A DNA stretch of 64,000 nt from Cylindrotheca closterium (lineage: Eukaryota > Bacillariophyta > Bacillariophyceae > Bacillariales > Bacillariaceae). How positions within the stretch are numbered: the stretch's first letter is position 1; each line of letters opens with the position of its first letter. The stretch is from the NCBI GenBank assembly GCA_933822405.4, contig CAKOGP040000335.1:463108-527107 (forward strand). The letters run 5' to 3'. Of this stretch, positions 1 to 9,723 are shown piece after piece. A program made the position numbers and the translations under genes. The notes under the pieces are model-generated. The model saw only the letters and a program-made list of their open reading frames with translations, did no database searches and was not told where the DNA came from.

Positions 1-2
1 CT

Positions 3-155
3 TTTCTCCAGTCCCCTTTGGAAGAAAAGTCAAAGTCATCCAAGCTGCTGTCAACTGATGATGCATTGACGGAAAACATGTTACGAAAGACACTTGAAAA
101 TGATTGTCTCCCCAGTATGGAAGCAGATGATGAACCCGACGGTGCTATTCTGTGA
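3..155 (+). CDS. 3' end of an upstream gene (partial, hypothetical)
   Basis: An open frame enters from the left edge and stops with TGA at 153-155, giving about 50 residues rich in Ser, Lys, Glu and Asp (for example LEEKSKSSKLLSTDD and MEADDEPDGAIL). That composition is typical of a disordered protein tail. No domain is visible and the gene cannot be identified from this piece. It may also be chance, because only about 50 codons are open. A longer frame at 94-543 in another phase has no protein-like character and was not preferred. Confidence 0.25.
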   Translation, partial: FLQSPLEEKSKSSKLLSTDDALTENMLRKTLENDCLPSMEADDEPDGAIL

Positions 156-861
156 TCACATTGGCTGGTCTGTGGTTGTCGCAGCACTAATCTCCGAAAA
201 GAAAATCCTGTCGATGAAGGCAAGTTGCACGCTATTTGCAAGAATATCATCAAATATGCTACTGAGTACAATTTCCTTCGACATGTCGCGTCACCTTCCC
301 TCTGCCTCGTTCGCTTCATCCTCGTTGCTGGTGAGTACTGGTATGGTACCTGATACTCACAAAAGATTGGATCATCAGCTGGGAGTGCGTTTTCGTTTTG
401 GTCAAAAGTATGGATCCCCTCCTTATAATGGGGTCAATTTATCCCCGTTTTCGCACGGCCTACGCGGGGAAGGTCTCGGACTTCGGAGGATTCTTCAAAA
501 AAGTCATCCTCACAAATTTTGGATCTTCCGTGTAGAACGCTGAAGGATACGAAACACGAAACGATTGTATCTGATCTATCTTGTTTTGCAGTGGTGCATT
601 CCAGGAGTCAATCAAAAAGGTGCGTAATATAGTCTCGTGGATCTGTCTTGAATGTACGCATTATAGAAGAACCAGAGTCAGTCAGTCAGTCAGTCTTTCT
701 TTCTTTCCTTTTACTTTTTCTTCTTCTACAAAAACATCTTCCTGCGACTCATTTTCTCGTTCATTGAATCATTCATTCAATGATTCATTCACGTTTCAGT
801 AAAATCCCAGTACCGACTTAGGAAACCAAAGGAATCTAACACCTTCATCATTATCATCAAG
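156..861. other. Intergenic region with low-complexity tracts
   Basis: No convincing gene. A short GTCA tandem run lies near 676-693, followed by a pyrimidine-rich stretch (about 692-730) and ATTCATTCA-type repeats around 763-795. The pyrimidine-rich tract and repeats directly precede the start codon at 862, so the promoter and 5' UTR of the transglutaminase-like gene probably lie here. No specific binding site is claimed. Confidence 0.5.
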
Positions 862-3135
862 ATGGCCGACGAGTTCACTGAAGAGTACTTTGTGGCCCGC
901 ATTGCGGAGCTCAAGGAACAGATCACCGCAGCCCTTCCAACCTTGGAATCCTCCCAGGCCTTCATGGCACACGATGAACAAGCAACAGCCGTTTGGGATA
1001 GTTTTCAAGAGTATTTAGGACTCAGGAAGAAGTGGGAAAAGACCCCCAAACAGCCCAAAGATGAGAAGCAGAAAATGAATCAACTACAACACGATGCCTT
1101 GCAGGCTTATCTTAAACTGAAAGAGGACACCTGGCCGGACCGAATGGACAAGGGTGATGCCTTCTTTGAAGAATTGGAGCCAACTCTCAAGGAACTTGAG
1201 AACGCCATTATGGAATGTTCCATTCTTACCCGCACGGAACCCGCACGATTGGCAGAATGGTGTGCCGAAAAGGGTGCTCATCGCGACATGTGGAAGGATT
1301 TTATGGAGAACAAGGAATTGCAAAAGAAAATGATTACCCACGGAGGTGCCGCCTTGGGCAAGTACCACAAAGCCGTGGAAATCCATGCGGACATTACTCA
1401 AAACTTTGATAACGATGCCCCAAACGAAGTCTTTGACAAGATTGCCTTGGCAATTGCCTTGGAACTTGCCCAGCCAATTGGAATCTTCAAGCATGAAGAT
1501 GAGCAAACGGTCGATCCGGTGGAAAGGTAAGCAAAAGGCGATGAGTTGGTTGGAAACTAGTTAGCTGTCCCTGAAGGAAATCTTACGCTTTGAACTATTT
1601 AGGTTTTGGCATTATGCCAATGGTCATACCTACAATCAGTTGGACAAGAATTTTGCTGAATTCGATGTTTGGCATATGAGAAATATCGTCAACAGCAATG
1701 CGACCGATAAAGATGCGACATGGAGTAAGATCTGTAAAGTCTGCCATTGGATCATTCAAAAGACACCACCGTCTCACTCTCATAAAATTTGCCACCCACG
1801 ACAGTGCGTGAAATGCTCAAGATCTGGAGACCAGATCAAGTTCGAACACCATGCTCCAAGTGGAAGTACATTTGGTCCCAAAGAACAGATGTAAGCGTCA
1901 CGTCACATTTCAGGTATTGCCGAGCTACTACCCCAGCAGTGTCCATGAATCTAACAAGTCGTATTGTTTCCTTTCTCTTTTTGTGTGTGCAGACTTCGAA
2001 CCGCAGATCCATGCACGAGTTTGATGATATGCCGTCTCTTGTCAGTGCGGGTGGCGCTTGTGGGCCACAGGCATTTTACAGTCGTGCGTTGCTCCGAGCA
2101 TGGGGTAAGAGTCAGCTTGCTGTTGAAATGTCATTATTATTATCTTGTGCGCTGCCTTCTGACCAATACTTCACACTTGTTCCCTTTCTCTTTCTTTATT
2201 CTGTAGGACAACCGGCTTGGGGGGTCAGGCAACCTGGACACGCCGCAATCTCGAGATGGTATCCAGAAGGATGTTGGGGGACCGAGTTGGGTCATTCGTG
2301 GCAGAATTCCCATTTTCCCGAACTCCGATACTGCAAGCAGGGTCATGAACGGGAGGGAAATGATTTCAATGAAGATGCGCGTGCTCGTCTCAATATTTCT
2401 GCAGAGGAATACTTCTACAGTGTGGCACTTCTAGAAGCACTTGAAGACTCTTTGGAAGGATGGCTTCATCCACACATTCCTGCGGATCAATATTGGCGTT
2501 CGTTGGCCATCAGCCGCAGGTACCGATTTGCCACTAGTCCTTGGAGGGAGGAACCCTTGGAGTGGAAAAACAAGCCCAAAAAGTGGAAGCGTCCTTTGCT
2601 GCCTGATACTCCAGAGAAATGGTCTTCCGATGAAAAGATGGAATTCAAGCGAGGTCAGTGGGTGATTCCACCATGCACCTGCTCATTTCCCGATGTTGCT
2701 GCTACTAGTGAAGTCTATCACGAATTTAAGGATACGGAATTCCCTTACTACCCTGGTCCTGATTATCGTGCTGCACATCTGCACGTCATGATGGCTTACA
2801 CTGGTGGTTGGATTATTCAGCTCGGAAATGGAATCAGGGTGCACACAGAGTACACCATGCCTGATGACTTCCCAGAAGGGTCTTACGAACTATCTCTCAA
2901 GTTTGTCAACGTCCACCGGCTTCAGACACCCTTGTATTTTGTCATCACAGACCCAGAAGGCAATGAATCCGAGAAGATGTTGATGGATATTCCATACACT
3001 CGAGGTGAATACATGATTGGTGAACCTCTCACGGTGGAAATGAAGCCTGGAAGCAAATTTAAATTTGGACGAACCGAAGGCTGCAAATTCAACCTTACCG
3101 TCAAGGAATTCTATCTCAAGCCAGTGGACGGATAA
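862..3135 (+). CDS. Transglutaminase-like (papain-fold) protein, copy 1
   Basis: Five exons fit splice signals and phase: 862-1526, 1603-1724, 1805-1890, 1993-2104, 2207-3135, giving 637 aa. The N-terminal ~250 residues are helical and charged. The central part has the spacing of a transglutaminase-like core: GGACG with Cys314 and WGVRQPGHAAISRW with His340, separated by about 25 residues as in protein-glutaminase/PNGase-type folds. The last ~100 residues look like a beta-sandwich (EYTMPDDFPEGSYELSLKF...). There is no signal peptide or membrane segment. The substrate cannot be inferred. The paralog at 5359-7376 aligns over the whole length and shares only the intron after RTD. The fold is inferred from motif pattern; the third catalytic residue was not pinned down, so enzymatic activity is not certain. 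Confidence 0.7.
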
Positions 3136-3150
3136 ATGATTCCTATGACC

Positions 3151-3192
3151 ATGTTGCAAATGTTGCATATGTTGCATACGTTGCATACGTTG
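3151..3192 (+). repeat. Four short TTGCAT-type tandem repeats
   Basis: Just after the stop codon of the first transglutaminase-like gene there are about four near-copies of a 9-10 bp unit (ATGTTGCAA/ATGTTGCAT/ACGTTGCAT). They probably fall in the 3' UTR. No function is evident. Confidence 0.7.
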
Positions 3193-3332
3193 ATTAAAAC
3201 CCATAGTCTGAAGGACATAAATTTCTCGAATGTAGGCTTGTCCGATGGAAGTTTTCGTATTTCTCACAATTGTTATCTAGGATGAAAATCATTGTCCATG
3301 TTTTTGATTGCACTATTGTATCTTATTCGCCA

Positions 3333-5057
3333 TCACCACAATGCTAGCGATTGTATGTTTGGGTTTTTTCGCAAGGTGTTGGATGTACAAACCTCTATCG
3401 AATTGACAGCTGGTTGCTGCATCGTGAAAACGTACAGATAGACGTCGACCGAGGTGCTCCAGGGAACTGAGATATGACAGCGCCACTGATCATGGATTTC
3501 TGGTTTCGTTGCCACTCGTATAGGTACGAGCTCCCCATTAGCCATTCTACCATTCAAACGTACCTGGATGTCAGAGTTCTGTATCAAAGGGCGTTTTTGA
3601 AATGTCAGCAAGAGTACTCGGGCATCGTCTACTGGTTCAAGTGGAGCAAGCACCGAAAAGGATTTGGTTGTATTGGTGTCGCATTGGTAGAGGGGTGTGG
3701 CGCGTTTTCGGTCGGTTCGTTGCGGATCAGACTTTCCTATGCTCTTGATATCACCCAACCCTGGGCCCGCCACTAGTCGCCTTGGAGTTGCTTGATCACA
3801 TACAGGCAATTCTGATGTCCATGCTCCCAGTGGAGACCTCCATTCTACGGTGGTGTACGATACGGTCGTCATGACATCTTTGATAACTTGTTTCGCTTTC
3901 GTCTCGTTACCACAATTCCACTCGTAACTGATAGGCTCAATCGAATTTCTTTCTTGCTGGGATGGAGGCAAGCTGCCTGAAACTATCTTTGGATCGAAAA
4001 AGCTCAAAAGCAAAAAGGCTGTTGCCAGGTGACCCAACCGGCTGGTGTGTACGTGATCTGTCAGGAATGGGCACATTTTGTACCCTTGACATTGAGGTAT
4101 TTGTAATCCGTCTACTAAAAGACCCAAGTGAACATGTCCCACCACGAAGTCAAATTGCCTAGCAATCTGCCCATGCGACTCGTAGGCACGATTCATCAGC
4201 CTTTGCGTTTGTTCATCCCTTTCAAACGAATTCCACATGTACAGCATCAATACTTTTGGTATTTTCTTCATTCGGTTCACTTCAGACAGCCATGCTATTA
4301 GGTTGTCTCTGGAGCTTTTCATAGTCAAGTCTTTGTCCTTCCATCCAGTGGACACATCGTTAATGGAAAAGTCCCATATTAACAAATCAGTATCGGATGG
4401 AATAAAACTGTCGAAAAACAAGGCAGTGTGAAGCGAGTTTCGAAAGCCATGGCCTTGTCCTACCCATTGCACCTTCGGTGGTGGTTGCGTCTTGTCGTCA
4501 TGGTTGTTTTGATTTCCAAGAACAAGCTGCAGCGTGTTGAGATAACCTGCGAGCATGGAATAATATCGATCCTCTTGAGGTACCGATGGGTCGCCGCCCC
4601 CAGCAGTGACCGAACCACCATTGGCAACGATGGTAAAGTTGCGACCATTATGATGCGCCTCAAGCAAGTTGGAAATAAGGCTGATATATGCATCGTGATT
4701 GTAGACTGAAATCGAATCGCTTGGTGGTGTCGGAAATGCAGCAAACGTGTCCTTCAACTGTTGGATACCACTGGCATTATCTTTGGTCGGCACGTCTAAC
4801 AACCGTTGCCACCGTTTCTGACGCTCGTCCAGTGGAATATCTCTGTTTCCGATTGAGCCATTATTATAATCTTTCGAGTGAAAGTCATTCCAAATGCTCT
4901 CCCACTCGGCGAGAGGACTTTTTTTTTCTCTTTCCAAAAGAGAATATGATCGAAAGAAGTCGCCTGTAAGGTGTGTGTCAAGGATCTTGCGAAAATTGGA
5001 AACAAGTGCAAACAACCATGGGACTATTGCGAGTACGACCCATTTTGTTCGCGCCAT
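3333..5057 (-). CDS. Membrane-anchored SGNH/GDSL-like hydrolase
   Basis: Single exon, 574 aa. Residues ~5-20 form one hydrophobic segment right after a short basic start (MARTK), so a type II membrane or secreted protein is likely. Esterase blocks of the SGNH superfamily appear in order: ANGGSVTAGGG around Ser149 (nucleophile block), GQGHG near 201-204, WDFSIND with Asn233, and DHVH with Asp334/His337 followed by RLGH. SGNH enzymes remove acyl or acetyl groups from glycans, lipids or other substrates; the substrate here is unknown. It is convergent with the first transglutaminase-like gene (stops about 200 bp apart) and head-to-head with the second. The start at 5057 places the anchor immediately at the N-terminus. 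Confidence 0.7.
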   Translation of the reverse strand: MARTKWVVLAIVPWLFALVSNFRKILDTHLTGDFFRSYSLLEREKKSPLAEWESIWNDFHSKDYNNGSIGNRDIPLDERQKRWQRLLDVPTKDNASGIQQLKDTFAAFPTPPSDSISVYNHDAYISLISNLLEAHHNGRNFTIVANGGSVTAGGGDPSVPQEDRYYSMLAGYLNTLQLVLGNQNNHDDKTQPPPKVQWVGQGHGFRNSLHTALFFDSFIPSDTDLLIWDFSINDVSTGWKDKDLTMKSSRDNLIAWLSEVNRMKKIPKVLMLYMWNSFERDEQTQRLMNRAYESHGQIARQFDFVVGHVHLGLLVDGLQIPQCQGYKMCPFLTDHVHTSRLGHLATAFLLLSFFDPKIVSGSLPPSQQERNSIEPISYEWNCGNETKAKQVIKDVMTTVSYTTVEWRSPLGAWTSELPVCDQATPRRLVAGPGLGDIKSIGKSDPQRTDRKRATPLYQCDTNTTKSFSVLAPLEPVDDARVLLLTFQKRPLIQNSDIQVRLNGRMANGELVPIRVATKPEIHDQWRCHISVPWSTSVDVYLYVFTMQQPAVNSIEVCTSNTLRKNPNIQSLALW

Positions 5058-5358
5058 CCTATATACTATTGTCGGCTTTTGTGTGTGCTACAGCAAACAG
5101 TTGGAACAACATTTGGCAATTCGTTCTTAAATACTGTAGTATGATCCAACTTCGCTTCTGTCGCTACTTTCCTGGTTTTGACTATTGACGTTCATGTGCG
5201 TTATTGCCTTCAGTCTCCAGTCGAGCTACCATAGAGAATAGATAGAGAGATATTTGACTCATTTGACTATATGAGATTGATGAGTCGGAGAGATCAACTG
5301 TGACAGATTAGATGAGTTAGTTGCCGTACTTCTCGATTCAGGTGTTCTCTCCTTTTTT

Positions 5359-7376
5359 ATGCAGTGGAGGCGTATAGCTTACCTTGTAACTACTGCTACG
5401 ATGATACCAGATCAAGAACCTCACTATCAATCTGAAGAACACACAGAGAAAGCTTTTGCGGAACGAATCGAAGCTCTACGTGCAACCATTCGAGCCAAGA
5501 TTCCATCCGGCTGCTCGCTCCAAGCCTTTGAAGATGCCTGCAAGTCTTTCGAAACGAGTACTGCCTCTCAAAAGAAGGCAGAAGATTTGCTGAATGCGCT
5601 CAAAAAGGCCAAAACGGATGACGATCTTATTAAGAAGGCACAGGCGGTTGTCGATCAATGTAAAGAAGCACTTGAAGCAATGTGGACAGTGGAGATTGAA
5701 ACAGGCCAGCGATTGATTAACGATTTAGACTTGTTGGAGCTTGAAGAAGCTCTGCTGGAATGCACCATCTTGGTGCAGTCGACACCAAAGGGACTAGCTG
5801 ACTTTTGTGCCCAAGACAAGGCAAATATCAAACTGGTGGATAAATTTCTATCCAACACGGACTGGATGAAACTCATGTTGTCCAATGGAGGCGCCTCGGC
5901 AGGAAACTACGGGAGAGCCATCCAAATCCATTCCGATCTACTGGAACAAATCCATGACAATTCTACAGAAATACGCCGCAAATTGGCTCTGGCAATTGCC
6001 TTGGAGCATGCTACCCCCATATGCTACAGATTTGAAAGCGGCCAATGCATTGATCCCTCCACAAGGTTTTGGCATTACATACATGCGCATGAAAAGGGCG
6101 AATTGGACTCCAAGTTTGAAACATTTACCGTTTGGGAACTCCGTCTAGTAGTAGATAGTGATGCTTCCGAGGAAGAAATGCAGTGGGGTCGAGACTACTT
6201 GAAAGCATACCGCCCAGATCAAGTTACATCTCCAGATGACCACTGGAAATATATTTGGACTGTCCGTACAGATGTGAGTATACTACAAAGCAAGCAAGCA
6301 AGCAAACTAATGTCCTACACTCCTCCTCCGTTGGCTAACTTTTTTTTTTCTTGGTGGAATCATTCATTCAGATCAACTATCATCATCCCGAACATGATTT
6401 CTTTTCCTACAAAAATTTACTCAGCGCTGGAGGTGTTTGCGGAGCACGAGCTTGGTTTGGACGTTTTATAGCCAAAAGCTTTGGTATGCCAACATGGGGT
6501 GTCAGGCAACCTGGTCATGCTGCAATTTCTCGCTGGACTCCGACAGGCTGGATGACCTGTCTTGGTGGTGGATATGTAGCCTCACGATGGAATGATCCTC
6601 GATACGGAAGCCGAGGAGAACGACTTGGCCTCGATTTTGAAGAAGAAACCAAGGCTCGAAACAATGCATGTCCCTGCGACTATTACAAAAGCATGTGTTT
6701 GCTGGAGTGCTTGGCAGATAGTCTAGGGGAAACCGTCATGCAGGCTATTGATTCCAAGAAATGTTGGAGATCCCTTTCTCTGGTGCAGCGTCGAGTCTTT
6801 GCCGAAAGTCCAAAGGATGTAGTAGGTGAACTAAGCAGAAATGTGGCTGCTTCTACCATTAGAAAAGACACTACTCCGTTGGAATCTAGTTGTGATGAAA
6901 CAGCAGGAGACGTGGTGGTTCAGCAAGACAAGTGCTACATCATTCCTGCTTCGAGTTTTACGAATCAACCGTCCAAAGCCTTGCTGGTAATGCCCAGTTT
7001 TCTGGGAGGAGATCAAGTCCACTTGAGCTCTGCCAAGTACATGGGGGATGACTCGGCATTCAACAAGCTGCAGGATCAGGGAGGTATAATGTACACCATC
7101 CCCAAGGAGATTCCAAAAGGATTCTACACTCTATCGTTCAAGATTGTTACGGTACACCGCTTTCAACCAGTCCTGCACCTTGCCGTTGAAGGCTTTGAAG
7201 AAAACTTTGACGCCGTTGATATTCATGAAATTGAAATTCCATATACCGTCGGAGCCTGGGGAAAGACACAAGAGGTCAAGATCTTTCTCAGCCCAGGGAC
7301 TGTTCTCAAGCTTTCTCGGGAGAGTCCATGCCATGGCTTGACCATGAAGGAACTCGTTTTGGAGCCAGTTTCGTAG
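5359..7376 (+). CDS. Transglutaminase-like (papain-fold) protein, copy 2
   Basis: Two exons, 5359-6273 and 6372-7376, give 639 aa; the ATG at 5401 (625 aa) matches the paralog's N-terminus better and is a good alternative start. The core carries GGVCGARAWFGRF with Cys328 and PTWGVRQPGHAAISRW with His354. A ~100-residue C-terminal beta-rich region ends KELVLEPVS, matching KEFYLKPVDG of copy 1. The only intron lies after RTD, exactly where copy 1 has its third intron and in the same phase. The central catalytic-like region is more conserved between copies than the segment after it. The role is unknown; an amide-directed hydrolase or transferase is inferred only from the Cys/His pattern. Confidence 0.7.
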
Positions 7377-7813
7377 TTCCTTTGTTTCGATTCAATCAAT
7401 TATATATTATGCATAAATATTCTTGTTTCATCAGTATCTTATCTCTAATATCTGGAAGAAATAATGGAGTTAATTCAGAACGAGTAGAGCTGATACAGTA
7501 GCTAGCGATATTCCATGCCATGACCCATGACGACTGCGACTGACCGACTCTAGACTAGAGTCTATAGCTGATTGACCGACTCGTTCGATTGCTTCTCACA
7601 AATCTTGAGGTTATAGACGCAGTTGGCCTCTGGAGTACTTCACAACATCACAACCCTCCGAAGGAAGCAGATGTAGTTGGATCCACAAACAATAACGCAG
7701 TATTTCAAGATAAGAACTGAAGATCAATCAACAAGGGCGTCGGTGCTGCATTTTCATTTTGCCTGTGAGCACGTGCGATATCTCCTCTTCAATGATCATC
7801 ACACGCTACCATT
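7377..7813. other. Intergenic region, nothing specific seen
   Basis: About 440 bp between two plus-strand genes. It contains AT-rich sequence just after the upstream stop (likely 3' UTR) and short GACTGACCGACTC/GATTGACCGACTC near-repeats around 7535-7585. No open frame, RNA gene or transposon end is recognisable. Confidence 0.5.
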
Positions 7814-9349
7814 ATGCAAACGAGATCTAGAATGACAAAGCAGCGCACTATGCTGCTCGTCCTTTTCTTTCTGGTTTTCTTTTTGAGTTTCATGGAGCAC
7901 CTATCCTTAGGGGACAAGCTTATCTTGTCGCAACTCTACACAATGGATGAAGAGGCGCCTGGTATGCTGACCAAACCAAAATCTTACGATACAAGTGTTT
8001 TGGGGCTTGGGCAAAGGCGGTCCTATTCTACTCACTATTGTCTAGGCCCCAGACGAATTGAGGCAGAGCAAATTCTAGACGTTGATATGTTCCGATCATG
8101 TCACTTCACCGACGTATGTTTTGCCCCCAATGGACACCCCTTGGGAACTCGCACCAATAGCAAACGACATGGCTTCAGCTTGCTATACATTACACGCGAT
8201 GAGCCTGATGGTCCAGAGAAAGAACTTCATAATAATCCTGAGCTACTCAAGACAATCATCAGGCCACAGTCTGAAGGGAAAGGGCCAAAGCGTGGAAATG
8301 TCCAACCTGTTCACTACTTGATACCCCAAATCGTCAACCAATCGACTGCTACCTTGTACCAGAAGCATTGGTCACCAATCACAGTGGCCATCCCATTTAA
8401 ATTTCATCAATGCACTAATTTCGGACATGCATTGGGTGACAATGTCTTCCCCGTTTTCCGCATCCTCAAGAACTTTGGATTGTACCATCCAGCGCTCCGA
8501 TTTCTTCCGATTCGGTTGGATTGTGCGAATCGAGATACCTGTGATGGTGACAAATGCAAAATGGTGTCACAACTGATGGATCCGTTCCTTCGACGAGGTG
8601 AAATAGAACCACCGTATCATGTAAATGGGCTCTTCAATGTCTACTACAAGACGGCGATGAAACTTTCCGCGGAAGAACATCAACAAATGAAACAAAATAA
8701 ATCGATACCTCTTTTGTGCTTTGAAAATGTGCTTTCTGGCATGTATTACTACCCTGACCATGGGGAGGATCGGACTTCGCATGGAAACCGAGAAAACGAA
8801 GCAGGTTCCAACATTCTTCATACTGGTTCAGGCGACAAGTTTCTTGAATTTCGAAATCAATATATGATACGTTTGGGCGTTGACCCCGGTCGACACCTGA
8901 CAAATGGGGCATGTCAGGCTGCGGGACAGACTCCTTCGATCATCATACTAGCTCGGCGACCCGAATCTCATGGGGGAAATGGGTGGTACGAAGAAAATCT
9001 GGTTGAAGAACTTGAGAAGACTCTGCCGAATGAGAAAGTCACAATAGTCGATTATTCGATCCATGATATCAAAGCACAGATCGGCATGGCTTCTACTGCC
9101 AAAATCCTCGTATCCATGGGTGGTGGGGCGAGCTATCTGGCTTTTTTTCTTGCTCCAGGAACGTCAGCGCTCTTGCTGAAGCGACGATGCAAAGTGCATG
9201 ACAGCTTTCTCTTTGACAACATTCCCTATATCCGAAAAGAGTACTTCGATGCAAGTAACTGTACGTCCGATCTAGAAGTTTTTGATTATGTTGAAATGGC
9301 TAAAAGTGTTCGACGTTCGATCCAACATTACAACCGCCGATTCTGTTAA
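7814..9349 (+). CDS. GT61-like glycosyltransferase, type II membrane protein
   Basis: Single exon, 511 aa. A basic N-terminus is followed by a strong hydrophobic segment (LLVLFFLVFFLSF, ~residues 14-27), as in Golgi type II enzymes. The middle has FGHALGDNVFPVFRILKNFG, and the C-terminal part has IGMASTAKILVSMGGGASYLAFFLAPG, which resembles the conserved (H/G)GAG-containing region of GT61/DUF563 glycosyltransferases. Paired cysteines (for example CANRDTCDGDKC) suggest a lumenal, disulfide-bonded domain. GT61 enzymes add xylose, arabinose or GlcNAc to glycans in plants and animals; donor and acceptor here are unknown. The family call is from motif resemblance; a related fold is possible. Confidence 0.55.
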   Translation: MQTRSRMTKQRTMLLVLFFLVFFLSFMEHLSLGDKLILSQLYTMDEEAPGMLTKPKSYDTSVLGLGQRRSYSTHYCLGPRRIEAEQILDVDMFRSCHFTDVCFAPNGHPLGTRTNSKRHGFSLLYITRDEPDGPEKELHNNPELLKTIIRPQSEGKGPKRGNVQPVHYLIPQIVNQSTATLYQKHWSPITVAIPFKFHQCTNFGHALGDNVFPVFRILKNFGLYHPALRFLPIRLDCANRDTCDGDKCKMVSQLMDPFLRRGEIEPPYHVNGLFNVYYKTAMKLSAEEHQQMKQNKSIPLLCFENVLSGMYYYPDHGEDRTSHGNRENEAGSNILHTGSGDKFLEFRNQYMIRLGVDPGRHLTNGACQAAGQTPSIIILARRPESHGGNGWYEENLVEELEKTLPNEKVTIVDYSIHDIKAQIGMASTAKILVSMGGGASYLAFFLAPGTSALLLKRRCKVHDSFLFDNIPYIRKEYFDASNCTSDLEVFDYVEMAKSVRRSIQHYNRRFC

Positions 9350-9723
9350 TAAAAGATTAGCCAAAGTGTAATCAACAACTACGTTGACAACTACGTTGAC
9401 AACTACGTTGACTGCCTCTTTGTTGGCCAAATTTTGACAAGCTTTAATTGTTACCATATATGCTGAAAGGTGTCGAAACAAAAATCTTAGACGTCTAAGT
9501 GATCACACAGAAAGTAGACCGCAGCACAGGATCCCATGGTGACACTTTCTTATAATTAGAATCAATACACAACAACCACGAATATTCGAGTTGGCCACTC
9601 CGTAGTTCTAATCTCAATCTCTTCGTGAATACAAGATTTCTAGGTAGACGCTCGTTGCGTCATAGCTTTTGGTACCACTAGCTAGCTTAGCAACATGTTA
9701 TGCGTGGCTTGTTCTATATTGTT
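9350..9723. other. Convergent intergenic region
   Basis: The space between the GT61-like stop and the DOCK-gene stop on the opposite strand. It contains the 12-bp tandem repeat at 9376-9411 and otherwise unremarkable AT-rich sequence that should hold both 3' UTRs. Confidence 0.5.
9376..9411 (+). repeat. Three perfect 12-bp tandem repeats
   Basis: The unit CAACTACGTTGA occurs three times without mismatch. The unit is itself nearly palindromic (CAAC..GTTG). It lies 27 bp after the GT61-like stop codon, probably in the 3' UTR. Confidence 0.9.

Noticed and set aside
94..543. 149-codon open frame near the left edge
   Set aside because: No domain, odd composition, and conflicts with the more protein-like frame ending at 155.
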